Positions 56,954 through 64,000 of a stretch of 64,000 nt of DNA are shown one piece after another. Source of the stretch: Nocardioides sp. Root122. Its GTDB lineage: Bacteria > Actinomycetota > Actinomycetes > Propionibacteriales > Nocardioidaceae. The stretch covers positions 64,024-128,023 of the forward strand of contig NZ_LMDE01000016.1 in the NCBI RefSeq assembly GCF_001425025.1. Reading direction: 5' to 3'. Within the stretch, counting starts at the first letter, position 1. Each line of letters opens with the position of its first letter. The notes beneath the pieces were generated by a model that was not told the DNA's origin, did no database searches, and saw nothing but the letters and a program-made list of their open reading frames with translations. The position numbers and the translations under genes were made by a program.

Positions 56954-57799
56954 ATGACCCTCCGCATCGCCGTCCCCAACAAGGGGTCGCTGTCCCAGTC
57001 CGCGACCGAGATCCTGCGCGAGTCCGGCTACCGCCAGCGCAGCGACGCCAAGGAGCTCGCACTCGTCGACTCCGAGAACGACGTCGAGTTCTTCTACCTG
57101 CGCCCCCGCGACATCGCGCTCTACGTCGGGGAGGGCACGCTCGACGCCGGCATCACCGGCCGCGACCTGCTCCTCGACTCCGGCGCCAAGGCCCACGAGG
57201 TGATGAGCCTCGGCTTCGGCCGCTCGCGCTTCCACTTCGCCGGGCCCGCCGGTCGCTACTCCTCGCTGGAGGACCTCGCAGGGCTGCGGATCGCGACGTC
57301 CTACGTCGGCGTGGTCGAGGACCACCTCTTCCGCCACGGCGTCGACGCGACGGTCACCCGCCTCGACGGTGCGGTCGAGACCAGCATCCAGCTCGGCGTG
57401 GCCGACGTCATCGCCGACGTGGTCGAGACCGGCTCGACGCTCCGTGCAGCGGGTCTGGCGACCTTCGGCGAGGTGATCCTCGAGTCCGAGGCCGTCCTCA
57501 TCACGCGTGGCGGCGAGGTGCCCGACGACTTCGAGATCTTCCGGCGTCGGATCGAGGGCGTCATGGTCGCCCGGAGCTACGTGATGATGGACTACGACAT
57601 CGAGGAGGCCCACCTCGACCGCGCCACCGAGCTCGCGCCCGGTCGCGAGGGCCCGACGATCTCGCCGCTCGGCAAGGCCGGCTGGGTCGCGGTCCGCGTG
57701 ATGGTGCCGCGCACGGGCTCCCAGCGCCTGATGGACGAGCTCTACTCGATCGGGGCGCGCGCCATCCTTCTCACGGACATCCATGCCTGCCGCCTCTGA
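56954..57799 (+). CDS. hisG: ATP phosphoribosyltransferase, long form
   Basis: 281 residues. LRIAVPNKGSLSQSATEILRESGY, the PRPP site around DLAGLRIATSY and GAVETSIQLGVADVIADVVETGSTLRAAGL, and the C-terminal regulatory domain after residue 210 (TISPLGKAGWVAVRVMVPR, LYSIGARAILLTDIHACRL) make this the long, histidine-inhibited, hexameric form that needs no HisZ. It catalyses the first, feedback-controlled step of histidine synthesis. It overlaps the next gene by 17 nt. Confidence 0.96.
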   Translation: MTLRIAVPNKGSLSQSATEILRESGYRQRSDAKELALVDSENDVEFFYLRPRDIALYVGEGTLDAGITGRDLLLDSGAKAHEVMSLGFGRSRFHFAGPAGRYSSLEDLAGLRIATSYVGVVEDHLFRHGVDATVTRLDGAVETSIQLGVADVIADVVETGSTLRAAGLATFGEVILESEAVLITRGGEVPDDFEIFRRRIEGVMVARSYVMMDYDIEEAHLDRATELAPGREGPTISPLGKAGWVAVRVMVPRTGSQRLMDELYSIGARAILLTDIHACRL

Positions 57800-58262
57800 C
57801 CGCGGCGACGGTGCCCGCGCGCTGCCCTCGCTGCCGCACACCTGGCGGCCCTTCGGGATCCGCATGGCGGTGGTCGGCTTCGGGCTGGTGCTCGTCGTCG
57901 TCTGTGCCGCCGCGTGGTTCGGCTTCGACGCGTCGGTGCGCGACCGGTTCAGCTTCCTGCAACGACTGACCCTCGTGCTCTTCGGCGCCGGCTTCGCGGT
58001 CTGCGGCTGGGCGCTGGGCCGGGCCCGGGTGACCGCGGAGATGGAGTCGCTGGTGGTGGTCAACGGCTTCCGCACCCGCCACCTGGCGTGGGAGGAGGTC
58101 CTCGCGATCCACCTGCCCGAAGGCGCCCCGTGGGCGACCCTCGACCTGGCCGACGGCACCACGATCTCGGCGATGGCGTTCCAGGGCTCCGACGGCCGGC
58201 GTGCGGTCGACGGCGTACGAGCCGTGCGGGCGCTGATCGACCGCGAGACCGGCGACCGCTGA
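57783..58262 (+). CDS. PH-domain-like membrane protein
   Basis: 159 residues. Two membrane helices (about 27-50 and 60-80) precede a small beta domain, VTAEMESLVVVNGFRTRHLAWEEVLAIHLPEGAPWATLDLADGTTISAMAFQGSDG, which reads like the bacterial PH (bPH_6/DUF2581) domain found just downstream of hisG in many actinobacteria. Function unknown. The ATG lies 17 nt inside hisG, so expression depends on the hisE-hisG transcript. Confidence 0.8.
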   Translation: MPAASDRGDGARALPSLPHTWRPFGIRMAVVGFGLVLVVVCAAAWFGFDASVRDRFSFLQRLTLVLFGAGFAVCGWALGRARVTAEMESLVVVNGFRTRHLAWEEVLAIHLPEGAPWATLDLADGTTISAMAFQGSDGRRAVDGVRAVRALIDRETGDR

Positions 58263-58283
58263 CGCTCGTCCCCGGCGGGTCGG

Positions 58284-59189
58284 TCAGAGGGCCTGGATGC
58301 CCCAGGACACCGAGAGCTCGTCGCCGGGCGATCCGGCGGGCGCGAGGGTCACGAGGTCGGTGCCTGAGTTGAAGGCATCGGCCGGAGCCGTCATCGGCTC
58401 CACCGCGATCCCGCGCCGAGGCCCGTCCGCCGGTGGCGTGAAGACCTGGAGCCACCGGTGGTGCTCGTCGACCCACAGGGCGACTCCGCGCCCGGTGGCC
58501 GGGTCGACGAGCGTGGTCGTGGCGCGTCCGTCGACGTGGACGAGGCCCCCGAAGCCCGCGTCCAGCTCGAGGTCACCGATCCGCCGTGGGGCGGTGAAGT
58601 CGTCGTCGCCGGACACCGGGCGCGTCCCGGTCGGCAGCATCCGGTCGTCGACGACGACACGCTCGCGGGCCGGGAGGTGCAGCTCGAGGTCCTCGATGGC
58701 GTCGCCGACGCACAGGTAGGGGTGCGCCCCACTGGCGTACGGCGCCGGCTCGGGCGCCAGGTTCGTCGCGGTCTGCGTCACGACGAGGCCCTCGGCCGTC
58801 AGGTCGTAGAGGACGTGCAGGTCCACCGCCCAGGGGTAGCCGGACTGCGCCATCACCCGGTGGACCAGCGACACCGACGTCGCCGTGTGCTCCTCGAGCG
58901 TCCACGCGGCCCAGCGGGCCAGACCGTGCGACGCGGTGTGGGTGCCCGGGTCGGTCAGGCCGAGCTGGAGGTCCTTGCCCCCGAAGGAGTAGCGGCCGTC
59001 CCGGATCCGGTTCGGCCACGGCATGAGCAGCTGGCCACGCCCCTTGGTGGACATCTCGTCCTCGCCGAAGCCATCGACCAGGTCACGGCCGTGGTGACCG
59101 AGGGTGCGCAGCGCGGCGCCGCCCTCGGTGACCACGGCGGAGTAGCCCGCGGCCGAGATCTCGTACTGCTCCCCACTCGGAAAGACCAT
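58284..59189 (-). CDS. aldose 1-epimerase family protein
   Basis: 301 residues. GAALRTLGHHGRDLVDGFGEDE, GQLLMPWPNRIRDGRYSFGGKDLQL, HGLARWAAWTLEEH (catalytic His region), YASGAHPYLCVGD and the late GIAVEPMTAPADAFNSGTDLVTLAPG-type block (catalytic Glu) fit the galactose mutarotase fold. It interconverts sugar anomers; the sugar is not known. TAGGGT seven bases before the ATG suggests a leaderless start. Convergent with the PH-like gene. Confidence 0.92.
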   Translation of the reverse strand: MVFPSGEQYEISAAGYSAVVTEGGAALRTLGHHGRDLVDGFGEDEMSTKGRGQLLMPWPNRIRDGRYSFGGKDLQLGLTDPGTHTASHGLARWAAWTLEEHTATSVSLVHRVMAQSGYPWAVDLHVLYDLTAEGLVVTQTATNLAPEPAPYASGAHPYLCVGDAIEDLELHLPARERVVVDDRMLPTGTRPVSGDDDFTAPRRIGDLELDAGFGGLVHVDGRATTTLVDPATGRGVALWVDEHHRWLQVFTPPADGPRRGIAVEPMTAPADAFNSGTDLVTLAPAGSPGDELSVSWGIQAL

Positions 59190-59290
59190 GGCGCTCACCC
59201 TAGGTGGGAGCAGCGTCCCGGCATGGGCATCACCACGCCGGATGTCGGGGCGGACGACGTCGGTCCCACCCGGCGGGGCGAGTCCTCCGC

Positions 59291-59845
59291 TCAGTCGGTC
59301 GACACCACGACGTCGGCGTGCCTCCGCGTGTCGAGGCGCGCGAACAGCGCGTCCTCGTCCAGCCGCCACTGCTCCCAGTGGGCCCGCATCGCCGCGCCGT
59401 CGCGGGCCAGCCCGCGCTCGAGACGGAGCGCGGACTCCGCCTCCACCCACACCAGGACGCCGACCAGCTCCGCGATCGCCGGGGACCACGAGCCGACGCC
59501 CTCCAGGACGAGGAGGCCGCCGGGATCGACCGGGTGCGTCTCCGCCCAGTCGTCGGCGTACCAGTCCCAGCGCACCCAGGTGCCGGGCTCCCCGGCCGCG
59601 AGGGGCGTCACCAGCCGGTGCACGGTCGACGCCAGTCCGGGCAGGCCGCGCCACCCGTGCAGGAGCTCGTCGCAGTGCACGACCTGCGTGCCCGGTACGA
59701 CGTCCGCCAGCGCCTCGGCCAGCGTGGTCTTGCCGGACCCGGCCGGCCCGTCGACGCACACCAGGCGTCCCGGTCCCAGGGTCGGGGGACCGGCGAGCAC
59801 GCGTCGGGAGACGTCGGCCGCAACGAGGGCAGGGTCAGAAGGCAC
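59291..59845 (-). CDS. P-loop kinase (uridine kinase-like)
   Basis: 184 residues from the GTG at 59845. LVCVDGPAGSGKTTLAEAL is a Walker A motif near residue 30; VVHCDELLHGWRGL is the substrate-binding region (as in uridine/pantothenate kinase-type folds), and GGLLVLEGVGSWSPAIAEL the Walker B. It probably phosphorylates a small metabolite. The start overlaps the racemase gene by 11 nt, so both belong to one transcript. Confidence 0.82.
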   Translation of the reverse strand: MPSDPALVAADVSRRVLAGPPTLGPGRLVCVDGPAGSGKTTLAEALADVVPGTQVVHCDELLHGWRGLPGLASTVHRLVTPLAAGEPGTWVRWDWYADDWAETHPVDPGGLLVLEGVGSWSPAIAELVGVLVWVEAESALRLERGLARDGAAMRAHWEQWRLDEDALFARLDTRRHADVVVSTD

Positions 59846-61052
59846 GGTCGCAGCCGCGGTAGGACGGCACCACCTCGGTGACCGTCTCGCCGCGGACCAG
59901 GTGCACGTCGCGGACGTGCTCGAACAGCTCACCGGACTTGGCGTGCCGGAACCACACGAGGTCGCCGATCGCGAGCAGCGCCGCGGGGTGGCCGGTCAGC
60001 GGGGTCTGCACCTCGCCGGCACCCTCGAGCCCGGTCAGGTGGAGACCCGGCGGTGCCCACGGGACGGGGGACCGGTCAGGTCCCGTCGCGCCGCTCGCGA
60101 TCAGGCCGCCGCCGTGCACGGTGGCCATGGTCGGCGTGGGCTTGCGGCTGACCCGCAGGCCGAAGTAGGCAGCCGGGCGGGGCGTGAACGACGCGTAGTG
60201 GTCGAAGATGCCCGGCACCAGCAGCCCGGAGCCGGCGGCGATCTCGGTGACGGCTTCGTCGGCTGCTGTCGCCTCGACCGACCCGGAGCCGCCGCCGTTC
60301 CAGAACTCCAGGTCCGCCACCTCGGAGAGTGCCTGGGAGATCTCGCGGCGGCGCACCTCGAGCTGGGCCATCGAGGCCTGCTTGAGGCGCCGCACGAGCA
60401 GGGACTTGGTGCGCTGCTCGGGGACGTCGTCCTGCACGCCGGCGACCTGGCCCTCGTAGGTCATCACCCCGACCAGGCGGAAGCCCTCGCGCTCGGCGAC
60501 CTTGCGGGCCATCGCCAGCACGTCGCCGGTGTCGAAGAGGGGGGAGCGCTTGGGGCCGATGTGCTGGCCGCCCACCCGGAGGCCGGCGTCGAGGTCGAGG
60601 GCGATGCGGACCTGCACGGCGCGCGACGCGCGGGTCGCGTCCACCAGGTCGAGGTGCACCGGGTCGTCGACCATCAGGGTGATGGCGGCGGCGGCCGACG
60701 GCGACGCGGTGAGCCGCGCGATCGCGGCGCTGTCGACGGTCGGGTAGGCGACCACGATGTCGTCGCTCACGCCGGTCTCGTGCAGCCAGAGCGCCTCGCC
60801 CAGCGTGAAGGCCAGCACGCCCGCGAACCCGTCGTGGGCCAGCGCGCGCTCGATCAGGGCCGGCACGCGCAGCGACTTCGAGGCCACCCGGATCGGCTTG
60901 CCTGCGGCACGGCGGACCAGGTCGACGGCGTTGGCGTCGAACGCGTCCAGGTCCACCACCGCTGTCGGGGTGGCGGGCTGCTCGGGCAGCCCGGCGATCG
61001 CTGCGTCGAGGCGCGACCACAGGCGGTTGCGGTCCACGAAGTGGTCGCTCAC
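59835..61052 (-). CDS. alanine racemase-fold PLP enzyme (amino acid deaminase/aldolase-like)
   Basis: 405 residues. The lysine of KPIRVASKSLRVPALI sits where PLP is bound in fold type III enzymes; ATPTAVVDLDAFDANAVDLVRRAAG and GLRVGGQHIGPKRSPL follow the pattern of D-threonine aldolase/D-serine dehydratase-like proteins, with a C-terminal DSD1 domain (ETVTEVVPSYRGCDRAF). It may deaminate or cleave a D-amino acid; the substrate is unknown. The GTG at 61052 overlaps the upstream gene by 4 nt. Confidence 0.87.
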   Translation of the reverse strand: MSDHFVDRNRLWSRLDAAIAGLPEQPATPTAVVDLDAFDANAVDLVRRAAGKPIRVASKSLRVPALIERALAHDGFAGVLAFTLGEALWLHETGVSDDIVVAYPTVDSAAIARLTASPSAAAAITLMVDDPVHLDLVDATRASRAVQVRIALDLDAGLRVGGQHIGPKRSPLFDTGDVLAMARKVAEREGFRLVGVMTYEGQVAGVQDDVPEQRTKSLLVRRLKQASMAQLEVRRREISQALSEVADLEFWNGGGSGSVEATAADEAVTEIAAGSGLLVPGIFDHYASFTPRPAAYFGLRVSRKPTPTMATVHGGGLIASGATGPDRSPVPWAPPGLHLTGLEGAGEVQTPLTGHPAALLAIGDLVWFRHAKSGELFEHVRDVHLVRGETVTEVVPSYRGCDRAF

Positions 61053-61501
61053 TCGATGCCCCGCTTTCTCAGCATGGCCTCGATGTCGGCCATGTCGTCG
61101 TCGATCGGCGACCCGCCGGAGGTGCGAGCCGAGGTGGGCGGGAGCTCCTTGCGCGTCTCCGTGCGCGCTGCTCCCGACGCCTTCCCGGACTGCGCGCGGG
61201 CGAGCTGCCGGTCGCGGATGAACCCGCTGACGACCCAGAGGACCAGCGCGAGCCCGGCCAGGCCGACGCCCGCCCAGGTGCGTACGTCGAAGACCAGGCC
61301 GGTCGCCCAGTCGGTCACCGAGCTGGCGATCTCGCCCACCATCTCGAGCGTCCCGGTCAGCCACGCGGCGGCGGGCAGCAGCGTGAACCCCATGGCGCGC
61401 AGGCCGTTGGCGGCGCCGCGGCGGCGGAACGCGATCCACGTCCAGATGGCCCCCGCGACGGTGAGTGCGGCGGTCAGTGCAGCCCAGGTAGTCGCTTCCA
61501 C
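61049..61501 (-). CDS. hypothetical membrane protein
   Basis: 150 residues from the GTG at 61501. Three membrane helices: WAALTAALTVAGAIWTWIAF, MGFTLLPAAAWLTGTL and WAGVGLAGLALVLWVVSGF, then a basic/acidic cytoplasmic tail ending DDDMADIEAMLRKRGIE, a helical motif that looks like a protein-interaction tail. No known family. GACTCT six bases upstream may be its -10 box. It heads the operon with the racemase-fold enzyme and the kinase. Confidence 0.75.
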   Translation of the reverse strand: MEATTWAALTAALTVAGAIWTWIAFRRRGAANGLRAMGFTLLPAAAWLTGTLEMVGEIASSVTDWATGLVFDVRTWAGVGLAGLALVLWVVSGFIRDRQLARAQSGKASGAARTETRKELPPTSARTSGGSPIDDDMADIEAMLRKRGIE

Positions 61502-61548
61502 GGCCCCAGAGTCCCACAGGGCTCCACGCGTCCGGGACAATGACGCAC

Positions 61549-62097
61549 GTGCCCGACGACATCTCATCCGCCATGCCCGGCGAGGACGCGGAGCCCCTGG
61601 CGCGGAGGATCCCCGACTCCGGCTTCGCCCACGACACCGGTGCCGGCGACCCGGTCGTCGCCGAGGTGCTCGCACAGCACGGCGCTGGCCGGGCCACCTC
61701 GGGCCGGGTCCTGTCGGTGCTCCAGGACGCCCGGCTGCTGGTGCCCGTCGTCGCGATCCTCGGCGACGTCGAGGTCGACGAGCACGGGCTCGCGCACGAC
61801 AAGTCCTCCGACATGGCCGCGGTGCTGGTCCGCGCGGCCGATGGCAGCACCGGGCTGCTCGCCTTCACCTCGACGGCGACCATGGCGCGCTGGGACCCGC
61901 AGGCCCGTCCGGTGCCGGTGACCGCGGCCACCGCGGCCACCGCGGCCGTCCAGGACGGCGCCGAGGCACTGCTCGTCGACCTCGCCGGCCCGGTGACGTA
62001 CGTCGTCGACGGCGAGGACCTGACCCGCCTCGCCGCCGGGTGGCGCCTTGTCGCGCTGGGGGACGGTCACGGCTGGATTGGCCCCTCGGCGGAATGA
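61549..62097 (+). CDS. SseB family protein
   Basis: 182 residues from the GTG at 61549; an ATG at 61540 is in frame, but GACAAT (61536-61541) is positioned as the -10 box of a leaderless GTG start. VLSVLQDARLLVPVVAILGDVEVDEHGLAHDKSSDMAAVLVRAADGSTGLLAFTSTATMARWDPQARPVPV matches the SseB domain, with ALLVDLAGPVTYVVDGEDLTRLA at the end. The family's function is unclear. Divergent from the membrane gene at 61501. Confidence 0.85.
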   Translation: MPDDISSAMPGEDAEPLARRIPDSGFAHDTGAGDPVVAEVLAQHGAGRATSGRVLSVLQDARLLVPVVAILGDVEVDEHGLAHDKSSDMAAVLVRAADGSTGLLAFTSTATMARWDPQARPVPVTAATAATAAVQDGAEALLVDLAGPVTYVVDGEDLTRLAAGWRLVALGDGHGWIGPSAE

Positions 62098-62400
62098 TCC
62101 GCTAACCTTCCGTGTTGACCGATCAGTGCCGCCACAGCTACACGGCGACATTGATCCCGCCAAGCGGAGTCGAGCAGCGCCCGTCTCCCACCCGCATCGA
62201 TCGCCCAGCACCACAGATCGTCGGGTCCGGTCCCAGTGACACGGCTGTCGAGAGACAGCAGTGGGCAGATGGTTTCCCCGAGAGGGGCGACGAGCTCTGA
62301 CTGGCTCCCGCTTGGCAACCAGCGGGAGCCATTGTTCATTTCCGGCGCAGGCAGCCGGCGAGGGCGAGGGGCTCCCACCCACCGAACCACTGGAGGACCC
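62098..62400 (+). promoter_or_regulatory. 5' leader of the infC-rpmI-rplT operon
   Basis: 303 bases without an established gene. TAACCT (62104-62109) is the likely -10 box. A 62-codon frame (GTG 62112 to TGA 62300) reads almost the whole leader and stops three bases before the attenuator hairpin. After the hairpin, CTGGAGGACCC precedes the ATC start of infC. Regulation of infC-rpmI-rplT by leader structure is known in many bacteria; details here are inferred. Confidence 0.7.
62303..62330 (+). terminator. attenuator hairpin upstream of infC
   Basis: A perfect 10-bp stem (GGCTCCCGCT with AGCGGGAGCC) around an 8-base loop, followed by ATTGTTCATTTCC. It lies about 70 bp before infC, inside the leader, so it can act as a regulated terminator for the ribosomal protein operon. 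Confidence 0.87.
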
Positions 62401-63084
62401 ATCAGCACCGAGCTGCGCATCAACGACCGGATCCGCGTACCCGAGGTCCGGCTCGTAGGACCCAACGGCGAGACCGTTGGCATCGTGCCGACCGACCAGG
62501 CACTCAAGCTGGCCGTGGAGGCCGACCTCGACCTGGTCGAGATCGCCCCCCAGGGACGCCCCCCGGTCTGCAAGCTCATGGACTACGGCAAGTTCAAGTA
62601 CGAGAACGCCCAGAAGGCCCGCGAGTCGCGCCGCAACCAGACGAACGTGATCATCAAGGAGATGAAGCTTCGTCCCAAGATCGACAAGCACGACTACGAG
62701 ACCAAGAAGGGTCACGTCGTGCGGTTCTTGGGTGCAGGCGACAAGGTCAAGATCACGATCATGTTCCGCGGTCGCGAGCAGCACCGCCCCGAGCTGGGCT
62801 TCCGCCTGCTCCAGAAGCTCGCCGAGGACGTCCAGGAGCTCGGCTTCGTCGAGTCCTCGCCCAAGCAGGACGGCCGCAACATGACGATGGTGCTCGGCCC
62901 GCACAAGAAGAAGGCCGACGCCAAGATCGACGCCGACGCTGCCCGCGCCACCAAGGAGCAGGCACGCGCCGACCGCAAGGCCGAGGAGGACGCCGAGCGC
63001 GAGGCGGCCCACGCCGCCGGCCCGGTGGCCCAGAAGAAGGAGCGTCGCCGCTCCGAGAACCTGGATCCTGAGATCGAGGCTTGA
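62401..63084 (+). CDS. infC: translation initiation factor IF-3
   Basis: 227 residues starting at ATC (AUC): STELRINDRIRVPEVRLVGPNGETVGIV follows directly, with GGAGG six bases upstream. A non-AUG start is usual for infC, allowing IF-3 to control its own translation. The core RPPVCKLMDYGKFKYE, IKEMKLRPKIDKHDYETKKGHVVRFL, KITIMFRGREQHRPELG and GRNMTMVLGPHKK is standard. About 50 charged, Ala/Lys/Glu-rich residues extend beyond the core. It binds the 30S subunit to check start codons. Confidence 0.96.
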   Translation: MSTELRINDRIRVPEVRLVGPNGETVGIVPTDQALKLAVEADLDLVEIAPQGRPPVCKLMDYGKFKYENAQKARESRRNQTNVIIKEMKLRPKIDKHDYETKKGHVVRFLGAGDKVKITIMFRGREQHRPELGFRLLQKLAEDVQELGFVESSPKQDGRNMTMVLGPHKKKADAKIDADAARATKEQARADRKAEEDAEREAAHAAGPVAQKKERRRSENLDPEIEA

Positions 63085-63129
63085 GCGAAGCGAAAGCCTC
63101 GATCGAGCACGTAGCGACGGAGTCGCTAC
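63072..63129 (+). other. two tandem hairpins between infC and rpmI
   Basis: An 11-bp stem (63072-63082 with 63094-63104), containing the infC stop codon, is followed by an 8-bp stem with a three-base loop (63111-63118 with 63122-63129). There is no T-run, so they are more likely processing, stability or L20-binding sites than terminators. Confidence 0.6.
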
Positions 63130-63219
63130 AACCGTCGGGACCGGGACAGCGGCGAGTTGCTGCGTCCTAGCCAGATACCAACCCGAACCACGCACGCACA
63201 AGGAAGTTGAGGCAGACAC

Positions 63220-63432
63220 ATGCCGAAGAACAAGACCCACTCGGGCGCGAAGAAGCGCTTCAAGGTGACCGGCTCGGGCAAGATCATGCGTCTGCAGGCG
63301 GGCCGCAAGTCCGGCGCTGCGTTCGCGTCCGCGCCGACCACGGGCAGCCGCAAGAAGCACCGTCGCAACGCCGGCATGGTCGAGCTCGAGCCCGGCGACG
63401 TCAAGCGCGCCAAGAAGATGCTCGGCATCTGA
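63220..63432 (+). CDS. rpmI: 50S ribosomal protein L35
   Basis: 70 residues: MPKNKTHSGAKKRFKVTGSGKI, then RKKHRRNAGMVELEPGDVKRAKKMLGI. Highly basic, normal length. The ATG has an AAGGAAGTTGAGG ribosome region. It lies between infC and rplT as in most bacteria. Confidence 0.97.
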   Translation: MPKNKTHSGAKKRFKVTGSGKIMRLQAGRKSGAAFASAPTTGSRKKHRRNAGMVELEPGDVKRAKKMLGI

Positions 63433-63507
63433 GCCTCACCCACCGCACGTCCCCGGTGGCTCAGCCGCCGTCCCATCTGATCTTCACCAGCATCAAGGAG
63501 TAACACC

Positions 63508-63894
63508 ATGGCACGCGTCAAGCGGGCAGTGAACGCCCAGAAGAAGCGTCGTACCACCCTCGAGCGGGCCAGCGGCTACCGCGGCCAGCGCTCGCGCCTC
63601 TACCGCAAGGCCAAGGAGCAGGTCACCCACTCCCTGGTCTACAGCTACAACGACCGCCGCAAGAACAAGGGCAACTTCCGCAAGCTGTGGATCCAGCGCA
63701 TCAACGCCGCTGCCCGCGCGAACGGCATGACCTACAACCGCTTCATCCAGGGCCTGAACCTGGCCGGCATCGAGGTCGACCGCAAGATCCTCGCCGAGCT
63801 CGCCGTCCACGACGCCCCGGCCTTCACGGCCCTCGTCGAGGCCGCCAAGGCCGCGCTGCCCGAGGACGTCAACGCGCCCAAGGTCTCCGCCTGA
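63508..63894 (+). CDS. rplT: 50S ribosomal protein L20
   Basis: 128 residues: MARVKRAVNAQKKRRTTLERASGYRGQRSRLYRKAKEQVTHSLVYSYNDRRKNKGNFRKLWIQRINAAARANGM is canonical L20. The protein is needed for 50S assembly and in several bacteria represses its own operon by binding the leader or an internal site. An AAGGAG ribosome site precedes the ATG. The C-terminus has about ten residues more than E. coli L20. Confidence 0.97.
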   Translation: MARVKRAVNAQKKRRTTLERASGYRGQRSRLYRKAKEQVTHSLVYSYNDRRKNKGNFRKLWIQRINAAARANGMTYNRFIQGLNLAGIEVDRKILAELAVHDAPAFTALVEAAKAALPEDVNAPKVSA

Positions 63895-63899
63895 ACGAC

Positions 63900-64000
63900 G
63901 TGACGCCCCTGGTCGCGAGCAACGCTCGCGTCAAGGAGGCTCGCAAGTTGAGCCGCCGCTCGGTCCGCACCGAGCGGCGGCTCTTCCTCGCTGACGGCCC
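63900..64000 (+). CDS. TrmH/SpoU family RNA methyltransferase, partial (N-terminus only)
   Basis: From the GTG at 63900 the frame reads VTPLVASNARVKEARKLSRRSVRTERRLFLADGP to the window end. This is the start of the SpoU substrate-binding domain (N-x-R-V-K-x-x-x-K-L-x-x-R-x-x-R), and such a gene commonly follows rplT in actinobacteria. It begins six bases after the rplT stop, so it is likely in the same operon. The catalytic part is outside the window. It is the third member of this family here. Confidence 0.85.
   Translation, partial: MTPLVASNARVKEARKLSRRSVRTERRLFLADG

Noticed and set aside
61540..61548. ATG at 61540 as start of the SseB gene
   Set aside because: It lies inside GACAAT, which is placed as the -10 box for the GTG at 61549. 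Still possible, but less consistent with the promoter pattern here.
58458..62105. 1215-codon forward frame
   Set aside because: It runs antisense through the epimerase, kinase, racemase-fold and membrane genes, all with clear motifs. High GC removes stop codons in that frame.
1..64000. CRISPR array, prophage or insertion sequence
   Set aside because: No regularly spaced repeats, phage structural genes or transposase motifs were seen. The only repeats are the att pair, the REP-like cluster and short tandem motifs.

Overview
The window is chromosomal DNA of a high-GC actinobacterium, most likely from the Nocardioides group. That placement is an inference. It rests on very high third-position GC, the MabA/InhA-type fabG-fabI pair, GuaB1, RibM, DUF3099, DUF805, a 6C small RNA, AUC-initiated infC, and a strikingly uniform promoter style in which a TANNNT -10 box lies 6-8 nt upstream of an ATG or GTG (leaderless mRNAs). 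One tRNA gene is present. I see no rRNA, CRISPR array, transposase or recognisable integrase.

Layout. 1-2.7 kb: two GNAT acetyltransferases, small conserved proteins, the 6C RNA and dodecin. 2.7-6.7 kb: fabG and fabI, then a Mur-ligase protein resembling cyanophycin synthetase without its ATP-grasp domain, overlapped by a methyltransferase. 6.6-10.4 kb: cyanophycinase and cyanophycin synthetase, an overlapping pair for making and degrading the Asp-Arg storage polymer. 10.4-17.6 kb: SixA-type phosphatase, PrmC-like methyltransferase, serB, DUF805 and ABC genes, then NfeD, SPFH and TauE membrane genes. 17.6-23.1 kb: hydrolase, SpoIIE-type phosphatase, an ABC-2 exporter operon and a secreted CAP protein. 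23.4-28.1 kb: PEBP protein, siroheme synthase, two SpoU methyltransferases around a DedA gene, and peptide deformylase. 28.2-32.7 kb: two acyl-CoA dehydrogenases behind a perfect 17-bp palindrome, a triple palindromic repeat, a YiaA/B protein and a PLP decarboxylase.

32.8-36.65 kb is the most interesting part: a 3.8-kb lower-GC island lying inside the 5' end of guaB1. The native promoter, GTG start and first codons of guaB1 remain on the left (32765). The island carries a second promoter and a replacement 5' end on the right (36591). An imperfect 24-bp direct repeat with a perfect 14-bp core marks the crossover. Cargo: a small orphan protein, a C-protein-like XRE regulator behind a GACT-N3-AGTC box, an unknown protein overlapping an XRE-ImmA/IrrE metallopeptidase, and an unknown two-helix membrane protein overlapping a FlgT-C-like protein. 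No integrase is visible. It resembles a compact defence or toxin-antitoxin island moved in trans or stripped of its recombinase.

36.6-50.2 kb: guaB1, sulfotransferase, nucleosidase, epimerase, LysR-like ligand-binding protein, BCCT transporter, a family A DNA polymerase, VanZ, flavodoxin with an overlapping membrane protein, secreted proteins including a sulfatase, and tRNA-Leu(GAG). 50.3-58.3 kb: M20 peptidase, then the FMN-riboswitch operon ribD-ribE-ribM-ribBA-ribH, a membrane protein, hisE, hisG and a PH-like protein. 58.3-62.1 kb: aldose epimerase, small kinase, PLP racemase-fold enzyme, membrane protein and SseB. 62.1-64 kb: the infC-rpmI-rplT translation operon with an attenuator leader, followed by the start of a third SpoU methyltransferase.
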